This document shows, one piece after another, positions 16,069 through 21,708 of a stretch of DNA of 21,708 nt; position 1 is the stretch's first letter, and every line of letters starts with the position of its first letter. Under the pieces are notes generated by a model. That model was not told the origin of the DNA and made no database searches. It worked only from the letters and a program-made list of their open reading frames with translations. The position numbers were made by a program, and so were the translations under genes. The DNA is taken from positions 1 through 21,708 of the forward strand of contig DEPX01000208.1 in NCBI GenBank assembly GCA_002358975.1. Reading direction: 5' to 3'. The DNA is from Micrococcaceae bacterium UBA3381 (GTDB lineage: Bacteria > Actinomycetota > Actinomycetes > Actinomycetales > Micrococcaceae).

Positions 16069-16112
16069 GCCCCGGAGTCCCGCGCATTTATGCGGGCCCG
16101 GGGCTTTTATTT
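16069..16112 (+). terminator. Terminator after tRNA-Thr
   Basis: An outer stem GCCCCGG/CCGGGGC and an inner CCCGC/GCGGG stem, separated by a small bulge, enclose a short A/T-rich loop. TTTTATTT follows at once. It is 21 nt downstream of the tRNA and clearly serves the rightward transcript. Confidence 0.85.
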
Positions 16113-16241
16113 GCGTTGCCTCGTGGCCGTGTATGACTTGAGCGTCCTGTGTTTCCACGACCGCCACCCCTACGAGGGGCATCGATTCGTCTGCGTGTTC
16201 GTCACGTCATTTCACATGTGCAACTATGCTAGACGGTAACG

Positions 16242-16282
16242 AGATCCGTTCTATTCCACTGTGTCAGGAGTAGAACGGATCT
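16242..16282. repeat. Long inverted repeat (16-bp hairpin) downstream of the MFS gene
   Basis: Positions 16242-16257 pair with 16267-16282. The outer 12 pairs (AGATCCGTTCTA) are perfect, then one G-T, then three more pairs, closing a 9-nt loop. Neither strand has a T-run after it, so it is not a textbook terminator. The whole interval 16113-16321 holds no gene that I can support. Confidence 0.8.
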
Positions 16283-16294
16283 ATCAGCAACGAG

Positions 16295-16314
16295 GTCTAC
16301 AGTATGGCGTAGAC
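16295..16314. repeat. Short inverted repeat next to the MFS stop codon
   Basis: GTCTAC (16295-16300) and GTAGAC (16309-16314) are perfect 6-bp arms around an 8-nt loop. It lies 7 nt past the MFS stop and 13 nt from the longer hairpin. The two together may form the 3' end of the MFS mRNA. Confidence 0.5.
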
Positions 16315-16321
16315 GTTCAAG

Positions 16322-17836
16322 CTATTTCTCGGATTGCGTTGCAACCTCTGCGTTGCCTCGATGTGCCGGTCGCGAATCGTGAACAAAGAATGCCGCAACC
16401 GCGCCAACTGCAGCAACTATAGCAGCGACGAGGAACGCTACATTAACGCCATGAACGGGGCCTTCCGCACCGTATTCGGCTGGATCCTGTGCAGCTGCGG
16501 TCATCACCGTAACTAGCACGGCAGTACCCACTGAGGCAGCAACCTGGCGCATCGTATTATTGAGCGCAGTACCGTGAGGGATCATCTGCGGTGGCAGCTG
16601 GTTTAAAGCAGCGGTGGTGACCGGCATAATGACCATCGCGGTACCAAACATGCGCACAGCATTGACTACTGCCAGGTAGGTAAATGTGGTGTCCGATGTC
16701 AGTTGGGTGAACATGAACGTAGTCACAGTCAAAAGCGTGAAACCGATAATTGCTAACCACCGAGCACCAAAGCGGTCAAAAATTCGACCAGTAACCGGTG
16801 ACATGACTCCCATAATAACGGCGCCAGGCAAGAGCATCAGGCCGGAATCCGTTGCGGTGAAACCAGCCATGTTTTGCATAAATAGTGGCAAAATAATCAT
16901 CCCACCGATCATGGCAACGAAGACTGCCATGCCCAATAGTGTGTTCAAGGTAAACATCGGATATTTTAAAATCCGCAGCTCTAACATCGGTTCTTCCAAG
17001 ATGAGCTGGCGCCAGATGAATAGCCCCAGGCTCACCACACCGATGCAAAGAGGAATTAGCACCCCATAGCTTATCCAACCGGTATTACCGGCACTACCAA
17101 AACCAAACAGCAAGCCACCAAAGGCCAATGACGACAAGATAACCGACAGGACATCCAGCCGGGGATTTGTACGGTCAGTCACGTTGGTAAGAATAAAATA
17201 GGCGATGATCAAGTCGATGACCGCGATTGGCAGCATCATGATAAACAGGGTCTGCCATGGGAAGTGCTCGACAATCCAACCCGAGAGGCTGGGCCCAATT
17301 GCTGGCGCGAAAGAGATCACAAGCCCGAAAGTACCCATGGCTTGACCGCGCTTGTCCATGGGGAAGATAGCAAACAAGATAGTTTGCATCAGCGGAATAA
17401 TAATACCGCCGCCGGCCGCTTGGATAAAGCGACCAGCCAACAACAATGGGTAGACCGGCGACAGTATGGCCAACAACGTACCCAGGCTAAAGAGACCCAT
17501 CGCGGTAAAGAATAAGGTCCGCGTCGTGAATTTTCGGATTAAAAATGCCGTAATCGGAATCATGATCCCGTTGACGAGCATGAAAATGGTCGTAACCCAC
17601 TGCGCCGAGTTAGCGGTGATGTCGAAATCTTTCATCAACGCAGGAAGCGCAGTATTCATCAGGGTCTGGTTCAGTATGATGACGAAAGCACCTGATACCA
17701 AGACTGCCAAGACGACATTACGGTTCACCGGCTTCTTACGCGACGAATCGACCTGTTCTTCTTTGGTACGGTCATTTTGCGCTGTATCATGCCGGCCCTG
17801 TGTGGTCGGCGTCGATCCGGTGGTGTCGCTAGCCAA
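16322..17836 (-). CDS. MFS multidrug efflux transporter, DHA2 (EmrB/QacA) family
   Basis: This 504-residue inner-membrane protein has about 14 predicted membrane segments, a polar N-terminal ~38 residues rich in Thr, Asp and Lys, and the first segment at VVLAVLVSGAFVIILNQTLM. RKFTTRTLFF matches motif A, and APAIGPSLSGWIVEHFPWQ matches motif C, the antiporter motif. Members export drugs and other toxic compounds by proton exchange; the substrate is not readable. The frame starts at TTG (17836); AAGGAG lies about 11 nt upstream and no ATG or GTG is better placed. It is 52 nt downstream of the TetR gene on the same strand, so the regulator and pump probably share the operator-controlled promoter. 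Confidence 0.9.
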   Translation of the reverse strand: MASDTTGSTPTTQGRHDTAQNDRTKEEQVDSSRKKPVNRNVVLAVLVSGAFVIILNQTLMNTALPALMKDFDITANSAQWVTTIFMLVNGIMIPITAFLIRKFTTRTLFFTAMGLFSLGTLLAILSPVYPLLLAGRFIQAAGGGIIIPLMQTILFAIFPMDKRGQAMGTFGLVISFAPAIGPSLSGWIVEHFPWQTLFIMMLPIAVIDLIIAYFILTNVTDRTNPRLDVLSVILSSLAFGGLLFGFGSAGNTGWISYGVLIPLCIGVVSLGLFIWRQLILEEPMLELRILKYPMFTLNTLLGMAVFVAMIGGMIILPLFMQNMAGFTATDSGLMLLPGAVIMGVMSPVTGRIFDRFGARWLAIIGFTLLTVTTFMFTQLTSDTTFTYLAVVNAVRMFGTAMVIMPVTTAALNQLPPQMIPHGTALNNTMRQVAASVGTAVLVTVMTAAAQDPAEYGAEGPVHGVNVAFLVAAIVAAVGAVAAFFVHDSRPAHRGNAEVATQSEK

Positions 17837-17888
17837 TATGGTCAGTTCTCCTTAGTCTCATAAAATTTCGCATCGTTCGCTTCCTTCT

Positions 17889-18524
17889 TCATCTGGCCTG
17901 TAAATCGTGATCGTTATACACGTCCAGGCGTTGACACTGCTGAAACGCGGCGTCAATAAGCTCATATAATGGTTGCTCTTCGTTGGCAACCCAACGTCGG
18001 ACAGCAACCCGTATCATGCTGACAGCCATCGCTGCTAAAAGCTCAGGAAAAATGTCCTCATCGAGCTCGACGTCCATACGCTCTGCCAATGCAATGGCAA
18101 ACGTGTGTTCAAGTTGTGCAATTTTTCCGAGCTGGTGTTTCATCAACGATGGGTTGTGCTGAGTAAGCCGCTGTCGTGCCAATGTACGTTCGCGGTTCGG
18201 TTGTATCGACCCGAAGTATGGGCTGTCCATGACGGCATTATGTAGGGCCCGCATGGGGGCTTCTTCAGTGGGGCGTTCTAGCAGCAATGTACATACTTGG
18301 GTTGCAGCTTCGGTCGGGTCAGCAACCAGGGCATCCTCTTTGCTGGAGAAATAATTGAAAAATGTTCTCGGCGAGACGCCTGCCGCGTGAGCGATAGCTT
18401 CAACAGTTAGACCCTCTAGCCCGCATTGGGCAGCGAGTTCCAAAGCGGCATCCCGAATAGCACGTCGTGTATCGAGTTTTTTCTGCTCTCGACGCCCCAA
18501 TGTTGAGTCTTCTGCAAATGCCAT
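17889..18524 (-). CDS. TetR-family transcriptional regulator
   Basis: The 211-residue repressor-like protein has its helix-turn-helix in about 15-62: RRAIRDAALELAAQCGLEG, then TVEAIAHAAGVSPRTFFNYF and SSKEDAL, a classic TetR N-terminus. The C-terminal two thirds form the ligand-binding and dimer domain, of TetR_C type typical for drug-pump regulators. There is no ribosome site: the bases before the ATG are TCCTCCT. A TAGGCT box 8 nt upstream indicates a leaderless message. A 19-bp palindrome overlaps its -35 box, so it very probably represses itself and the MFS gene downstream until a substrate binds. Confidence 0.92.
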   Translation of the reverse strand: MAFAEDSTLGRREQKKLDTRRAIRDAALELAAQCGLEGLTVEAIAHAAGVSPRTFFNYFSSKEDALVADPTEAATQVCTLLLERPTEEAPMRALHNAVMDSPYFGSIQPNRERTLARQRLTQHNPSLMKHQLGKIAQLEHTFAIALAERMDVELDEDIFPELLAAMAVSMIRVAVRRWVANEEQPLYELIDAAFQQCQRLDVYNDHDLQAR

Positions 18525-18532
18525 AGGAGGAA

Positions 18533-18562
18533 AGCCTAAACTAAAACTTGCAGACTGTGCAA
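18533..18562 (-). promoter_or_regulatory. Probable leaderless promoter of tetR-MFS
   Basis: On the minus strand, TTGCAC (18557-18562) and TAGGCT (18533-18538) lie 18 nt apart. The -10 box ends 8 nt before the tetR ATG, so transcription should start at or next to that codon. Confidence 0.6.
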
Positions 18563-18564
18563 GT
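18546..18564. promoter_or_regulatory. Palindromic operator for the TetR-family regulator
   Basis: ACTTGCA and TGCAAGT form perfect 7-bp arms around the 5-nt centre GACTG, and similarity continues a few bases outward. It covers the -35 box of the tetR promoter. Size and symmetry suit a TetR dimer, so it is the obvious site for autorepression. Confidence 0.8.
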
Positions 18565-18620
18565 ATTTGTTTGGCCTCAGCGAAGCGTTATATCTCACCT
18601 ATGGAATAGGCCACATCATT

Positions 18621-19349
18621 TCAAGTTGACCGATCCGGCGATCCGATCCCGGACCGCGCCGCATTCCATTTACGATACGCCCAAATAGTTAAAACCAAGA
18701 CGACAACCCAGCCGGCTCCGACCAACACGCCGTGTAATATATCAGGCGTTGAAATAAAACTGCCGATAGCTACCAGTGACACTTGGCCAGGCACAACTGA
18801 CACAACGCTAGCAAGCATAAATTCACGTTGTCCTACCCCAAAAGCACCGCTGCCATAATTAATCGGCCAGTACGGGAAGCCTGGCAGCAAGCGCAGCATC
18901 ACAACAGCTTGAAAACCTGCCTGACTAAGGTGCCGCTGAACATTGCGGTTATGGGAGCCGAGCAATTTTATTGTTACCTGACGCCCTAACCCGCGGGCCA
19001 ACCAGTACGCGGCCCAGCAACCGATAAGCACACCTATGACGGATAGTACAGTACCCTCAACTACGCCAAATAATAATCCGGCTGTCACGGCCATTACCGT
19101 CACTGGTACCGGGGTCATGGCAACAACTGCGTAGGTTGCAATAAATACTAACCAGGCGGCCCAACCCCATGTTTCAATCATGTCGCGCAGCCGACTAGCA
19201 GATGGTAACTGTACGTTGAATACTGACCACAGCAAAAGCAGCAGCACAATCACCAGCGCACTATTGCGCAGCAGCGCCTCCCAGTCGAAACGTTGAGGCT
19301 GTGGATGTTGGTCTGCTAAGTCACCCGAGTCATCGTGTACTTGAGACAT
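18621..19349 (-). CDS. TVP38/TMEM64-family (DedA-like, SNARE-associated) membrane protein
   Basis: This integral membrane protein of about 242 residues has a polar N-terminal ~28 residues and a first membrane helix NSALVIVLLLLLWSVF. The PF09335 core follows: TPVPVTVMAVTAGLLFG, then an intramembrane region and VMLRLLPGFPYWPINYGSGA, whose Arg and PGFP-N pattern is the family hallmark. Relatives act as lipid scramblases or flippases or in membrane homeostasis; the substrate here is unknown. The frame opens at GTG 19358, but GGAGAG sits about 8 nt before the ATG at 19349, which I prefer. It follows the 149-residue protein gene on the same strand after about 50 nt. No terminator with a U-tract follows. 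Confidence 0.85.
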   Translation of the reverse strand: MSQVHDDSGDLADQHPQPQRFDWEALLRNSALVIVLLLLLWSVFNVQLPSASRLRDMIETWGWAAWLVFIATYAVVAMTPVPVTVMAVTAGLLFGVVEGTVLSVIGVLIGCWAAYWLARGLGRQVTIKLLGSHNRNVQRHLSQAGFQAVVMLRLLPGFPYWPINYGSGAFGVGQREFMLASVVSVVPGQVSLVAIGSFISTPDILHGVLVGAGWVVVLVLTIWAYRKWNAARSGIGSPDRST

Positions 19350-19403
19350 GGCATTCACTCTCCAAGCAGTTGAAGCCCATGATGCACAGTCTAAAGAGTC
19401 CGT

Positions 19404-19850
19404 TCAACTCTTGATCAGTTTCTGGGCGGCACCAACTGATTCCAGTACTTTTTCTGCTCGCATACCGACCGAAGCAATATCGGCCTGCTGACGTTTAAAC
19501 ATCGCCGCAGCCTGTGCAGTGGCGGCTAAATCGTTGGCAGCTCGCGATAACATCCGGTGGATGTCGTTAGCACCGGCAGGGACATCTAGATCATGTTCCC
19601 CAAATCGTTGACGAGCAGTGGCGCAAACTTGACGCACCACTGCCAAATTATCGGTGAGAATATTGCCAGCATGGACCAGCCCATTATGTTCTTCCCGTGT
19701 AATAGTACCGCTATGCTCTTGGCCGATGATCTGCCAGTACCGGTCTAAAGAGCGGGCAAAACGATCGTGAGCTTGGCGCCACAGCAAGTTGCCCAGCTCA
19801 TGATCAAGTTTCTTTGCTTCACGACGACGCGCAAACGGTCCAAGTTTCAT
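19404..19850 (-). CDS. Hypothetical helical protein, 148 residues
   Basis: I do not recognise this protein. It has no signal peptide or membrane segment and is predicted to be almost wholly helical. The N-terminus is basic (MKLGPFARRREAKKLDHEL), followed by long amphipathic stretches such as RFARSLDRYWQIIGQEH and an Ala-rich C-terminal helix region (RAANDLAATAQAAAMFKRQ), suggesting a bundle or coiled coil. GTG 19853 and ATG 19850 are adjacent possible starts; neither has a ribosome site. It begins only 14 nt after the oxidoreductase stop, so it is probably translated from the same mRNA by coupling. Codon use resembles the neighbours, so it looks native rather than acquired. Confidence 0.75.
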   Translation of the reverse strand: MKLGPFARRREAKKLDHELGNLLWRQAHDRFARSLDRYWQIIGQEHSGTITREEHNGLVHAGNILTDNLAVVRQVCATARQRFGEHDLDVPAGANDIHRMLSRAANDLAATAQAAAMFKRQQADIASVGMRAEKVLESVGAAQKLIKS

Positions 19851-19864
19851 CACAACTTAGTGTC

Positions 19865-20881
19865 TCACATTGTCAGCACAATTTTTCCCACCCGATCGGG
19901 TTCTGCAAAACGTTGGTAGGCAGCGTCGGCGTTTTCGAGTTTGAACGTTTGAGCTATCAATGGGTCAATTGTGTCATTGGCAACCAACGGCCAGATGTGT
20001 TCGACTACTCCTGCAAGGATCTCGCCTTTTTCTTGTGCGCTGCGTGGCCGCAGAAGATTGCCGGTTACGATGGCTTGTTTTGCCATAACACGCATGAAGT
20101 TTACTTGCCCTTTTATCCCACCGGCTGTTCCGATAACAACCCAGCGTCCACGGTTGGCTATGGCGCGCAAATTGTCCTCTGAATATTGGCCCGCAACGAC
20201 ATCAAGAATAATATCGGCTCCATGGCCGTCTGTAATCTCATGTACACGCTCAACAAAGTTTTCTGTTTTGTAGTTGATACCTTCGGCACCAAGGAAGCGT
20301 GAATACTCAACTTTGGTGTCTGTACCGGCGGTAGCTATTGGGCGTCCTCCCAAGGCCTTTACCATCTGGATAGCCATCGTTCCCACGCCGCCTGAACCCC
20401 CATGAATGAGGACCCAGTCATTCTTGGCTAATTTGGCAGTCATAAACACATTAAGCCAGACGGTTGCTGCAGTTTCGATAATGCCTGCTGCCTCCACAAG
20501 ATCTACTTGCTCGGGTACAGGGGCTACTTGGCGCGCATCAACGACAACATATTCTGCATAACCACCACCGGCCAATAGCGCGCAAGCTCTATCCCCTTCG
20601 GACCAAGTAGTTACACCTTCGCCAACAGAAGCGATGTGTCCAGCTACCTCAAGACCAGGTATATCGCTTGCGCCTTCTGGCACCTTATAACCACCGACCC
20701 GTTGTAGCAGGTCGGCGTTATTGATACCAGCTGCTGTTACACGGATCAAAACCTCTCCGGCACCAGGCCGCGGCAAAGGTTGCGAAACGATATGTATATC
20801 TGCCGGGGACTCTTTGGAAGCCTGTTGAGAACCTGTCTGCGGAATAAAGCGGACTGCTTGCATCTGTGATGGTAATGACAT
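19865..20881 (-). CDS. NAD(P)H:quinone oxidoreductase, zinc-free MDR family (PIG3/QOR-like)
   Basis: The cytoplasmic reductase (338 residues from the preferred start) has a GroES-like N-terminal domain (GAGEVLIRVTAAGINNADLL) and a Rossmann domain. The NADPH loop is HGGSGGVGTMAIQ (near 160-172). The zinc-site residues of true alcohol dehydrogenases are absent, placing it with quinone reductases that transfer electrons to quinones or activated alkenes. The frame opens at TTG 20917, with ATGs at 20896 and 20881; GGAAG 8 nt before 20881 makes that the best start. It heads a three-gene minus-strand run and is divergent from tRNA-Ser. Confidence 0.88.
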   Translation of the reverse strand: MSLPSQMQAVRFIPQTGSQQASKESPADIHIVSQPLPRPGAGEVLIRVTAAGINNADLLQRVGGYKVPEGASDIPGLEVAGHIASVGEGVTTWSEGDRACALLAGGGYAEYVVVDARQVAPVPEQVDLVEAAGIIETAATVWLNVFMTAKLAKNDWVLIHGGSGGVGTMAIQMVKALGGRPIATAGTDTKVEYSRFLGAEGINYKTENFVERVHEITDGHGADIILDVVAGQYSEDNLRAIANRGRWVVIGTAGGIKGQVNFMRVMAKQAIVTGNLLRPRSAQEKGEILAGVVEHIWPLVANDTIDPLIAQTFKLENADAAYQRFAEPDRVGKIVLTM

Positions 20882-20991
20882 GCTCTTATCTTCCATACTG
20901 TCTTGCGGACCAGTCAAGTACGGGGTGTTTTACGTCAGTGCCACGTCGATTATGCACCGTGGGCTTGAGCAGGTACACTATATCCTCGTCT

Positions 20992-21079
20992 GGATGGTTG
21001 TCCGAGCGGCCGAAGGAGCTGGTCTTGAAAACCAGAGGGCGGCAACCCCGTCCCGGGGGTTCAAATCCCCCACCATCCG
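20992..21079 (+). tRNA. tRNA-Ser (anticodon UGA, reads UCA/UCG)
   Basis: This 88-nt class II tRNA has acceptor GGATGGT/ACCATCC, anticodon arm CTGGT-CTTGAAA-ACCAG, a long variable arm typical of serine tRNAs and T-arm GGGGG-TTCAAAT-CCCCC. The discriminator is G and CCA is not encoded. A TACACT box at 20974-20979 may be its -10 element, but no good -35 partner is visible. Confidence 0.94.
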
Positions 21080-21081
21080 CG

Positions 21082-21134
21082 AAAGTCATGTCTCGGGACA
21101 TAGTTCCACTTATGTCCCGAGACTGGACTTTTTT
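21082..21134 (+). terminator. Strong terminator after tRNA-Ser
   Basis: A perfect 13-bp stem (21090-21102 with 21111-21123) closes an 8-nt loop. A further six outer pairs (AAAGTC/GACTTT) lie beyond a 2x2 internal loop, and six T residues follow. It begins 3 nt after the tRNA. Confidence 0.88.
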
Positions 21135-21184
21135 AATCACTAGGCGCCTCAAGCCAGGCCCGTCTTTCTTGCTCTACACAAATC

Positions 21185-21206
21185 TTGACCCTTCATTTCA
21201 GGTCAA
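21185..21206. repeat. Short palindrome TTGACC-N10-GGTCAA
   Basis: Perfect 6-bp arms (21185-21190 and 21201-21206) lie 10 nt apart in an otherwise featureless stretch (21135-21312). No gene is close enough to say that it is an operator. It may be chance. Confidence 0.35.
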
Positions 21207-21312
21207 TCACCTGCCGACGACGTCTGCACTCCCCGCGCGCTACAGCCGCCTAAATCGTGCACCGACAGAGAGTTTCCTGTTGAACAATTCATAGAAAATG
21301 CTGGAATTCGGG

Positions 21313-21708
21313 TCACGGTGCTCTAGCCAGGGAGTCAGGAGAGCGGGTGCGACTCGTCACATAAAACGCGTCAACATCGAGTTGCAGCTCGAAATATCGC
21401 AAGCGTGAGGCATCCTCATACCTCTTTCGCGGCAGCAATTTCACTACATTCGCTACTGGAGAACAGCCATCGGCGTCCAGGCATTTCTCAGGGTGAACTC
21501 TGGTGTTTCCCAGGTCAGCAAAATCGTTGTCGATTTCGGCGTTGTATTCGACAACTGACCAGTCCCGACAAGGGCAGTACGAGCATTGACCTTTCAATAA
21601 AAACGTACGGGTTTGCTTCGAAAATCTTATCCTCCCCGACTGCGGTCATACTTAGAAATTCACCCCTGCAATCCGGAGTATAGCCTTCAGTCGTCACAGT
21701 TGAACTGT
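21313..21708 (-). pseudogene. Possible frameshifted or partial gene entering from the right edge
   Basis: Two overlapping minus-strand frames together read like one protein. From the edge to about 21590 one frame gives residues such as AVGEDKIFEANPYVFIER without a stop and with no certain start inside the window. From about 21597 the frame shifted by one base continues with CSYCPCRDWSVVEYNAEIDN and PVANVVKLLPRKRYEDASRL to a stop at 21313. Neither half is recognised. The CxxCxC cluster is the only notable motif. Composition is protein-like but evidence is thin; it may be an unrelated pair of chance frames. Its position beyond a tRNA and terminator would fit decayed accessory DNA. Confidence 0.25.

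Noticed and set aside
21090..21123. GTCTCGGGACATA inverted repeat as an insertion-sequence end
   Set aside because: No transposase or second copy is in the window, and stem, loop, T-run and position right after the tRNA fully explain it as a terminator.
20886..21294. Several 80-140-residue frames across tRNA-Ser on both strands
   Set aside because: They read through the tRNA and its terminator and share no protein-like composition; they are by-products of these RNA structures.
1..21708. CRISPR array, prophage, toxin-antitoxin or defence genes
   Set aside because: No regularly spaced repeats, integrase, transposase, nuclease or phage-type proteins were found in any supported frame.

Overview
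The window looks like core chromosome of an actinobacterium, most likely in the Micrococcales/Micrococcaceae. The reasons are the SenX3-RegX3 pair, an LpqE-like lipoprotein, a DUF2516-gpmA pair, a four-cysteine delta-prime clamp-loader subunit, GTG/TTG starts and leaderless-type promoters. GC content is moderate for the phylum and the three exported lipoproteins are strongly acidic. By inference this suggests a salt-tolerant, low-GC relative such as Yaniella or Enteractinococcus; the genus is not proven.

Layout. (1) 1-284: no gene. Two consensus-like minus-strand promoters point out of the left edge, so a well expressed transcription unit probably begins there. (2) 340-5703, minus strand: cysS, rlmB, then a three-gene TrpXYZ-type ABC importer (lipoprotein, permease, ATPase) closed by a clear terminator; a hairpin separates the lipoprotein and permease genes. 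(3) 5944-6510, plus: LpqE-like lipoprotein with its own terminator. (4) 6570-8485, minus: senX3-regX3. (5) 8610-12486, minus: DUF2516 protein, gpmA, a fused PabA-PabB protein and a PabC-like lyase, probably one operon. (6) 12547-15900, plus: tmk, holB and a lipoprotein serine peptidase. (7) tRNA-Thr(CGU) with its own promoter and terminator. (8) 16322-18524, minus: a tetR-MFS drug-efflux module with a palindromic operator. (9) 18643-20881, minus: quinone-oxidoreductase-like enzyme, an unrecognised helical 149-residue protein and a TVP38/DedA-like membrane protein. (10) tRNA-Ser(UGA), a strong terminator, and a poorly coding right end with a possible frameshifted gene remnant.

Most of the window is ordinary housekeeping sequence and no new defence or mobile system was recognised. 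The best leads are these: the glutaminase half of the PabA-PabB fusion has lost its catalytic Cys, His and Glu while the PabB half keeps the lysine that marks aminodeoxychorismate synthase; the carD-ispD-ispF block expected between the LpqE-like gene and cysS is absent; cysS and tetR both appear to be read from leaderless transcripts; and an unusually good 16-bp hairpin of unknown role lies behind the MFS gene.
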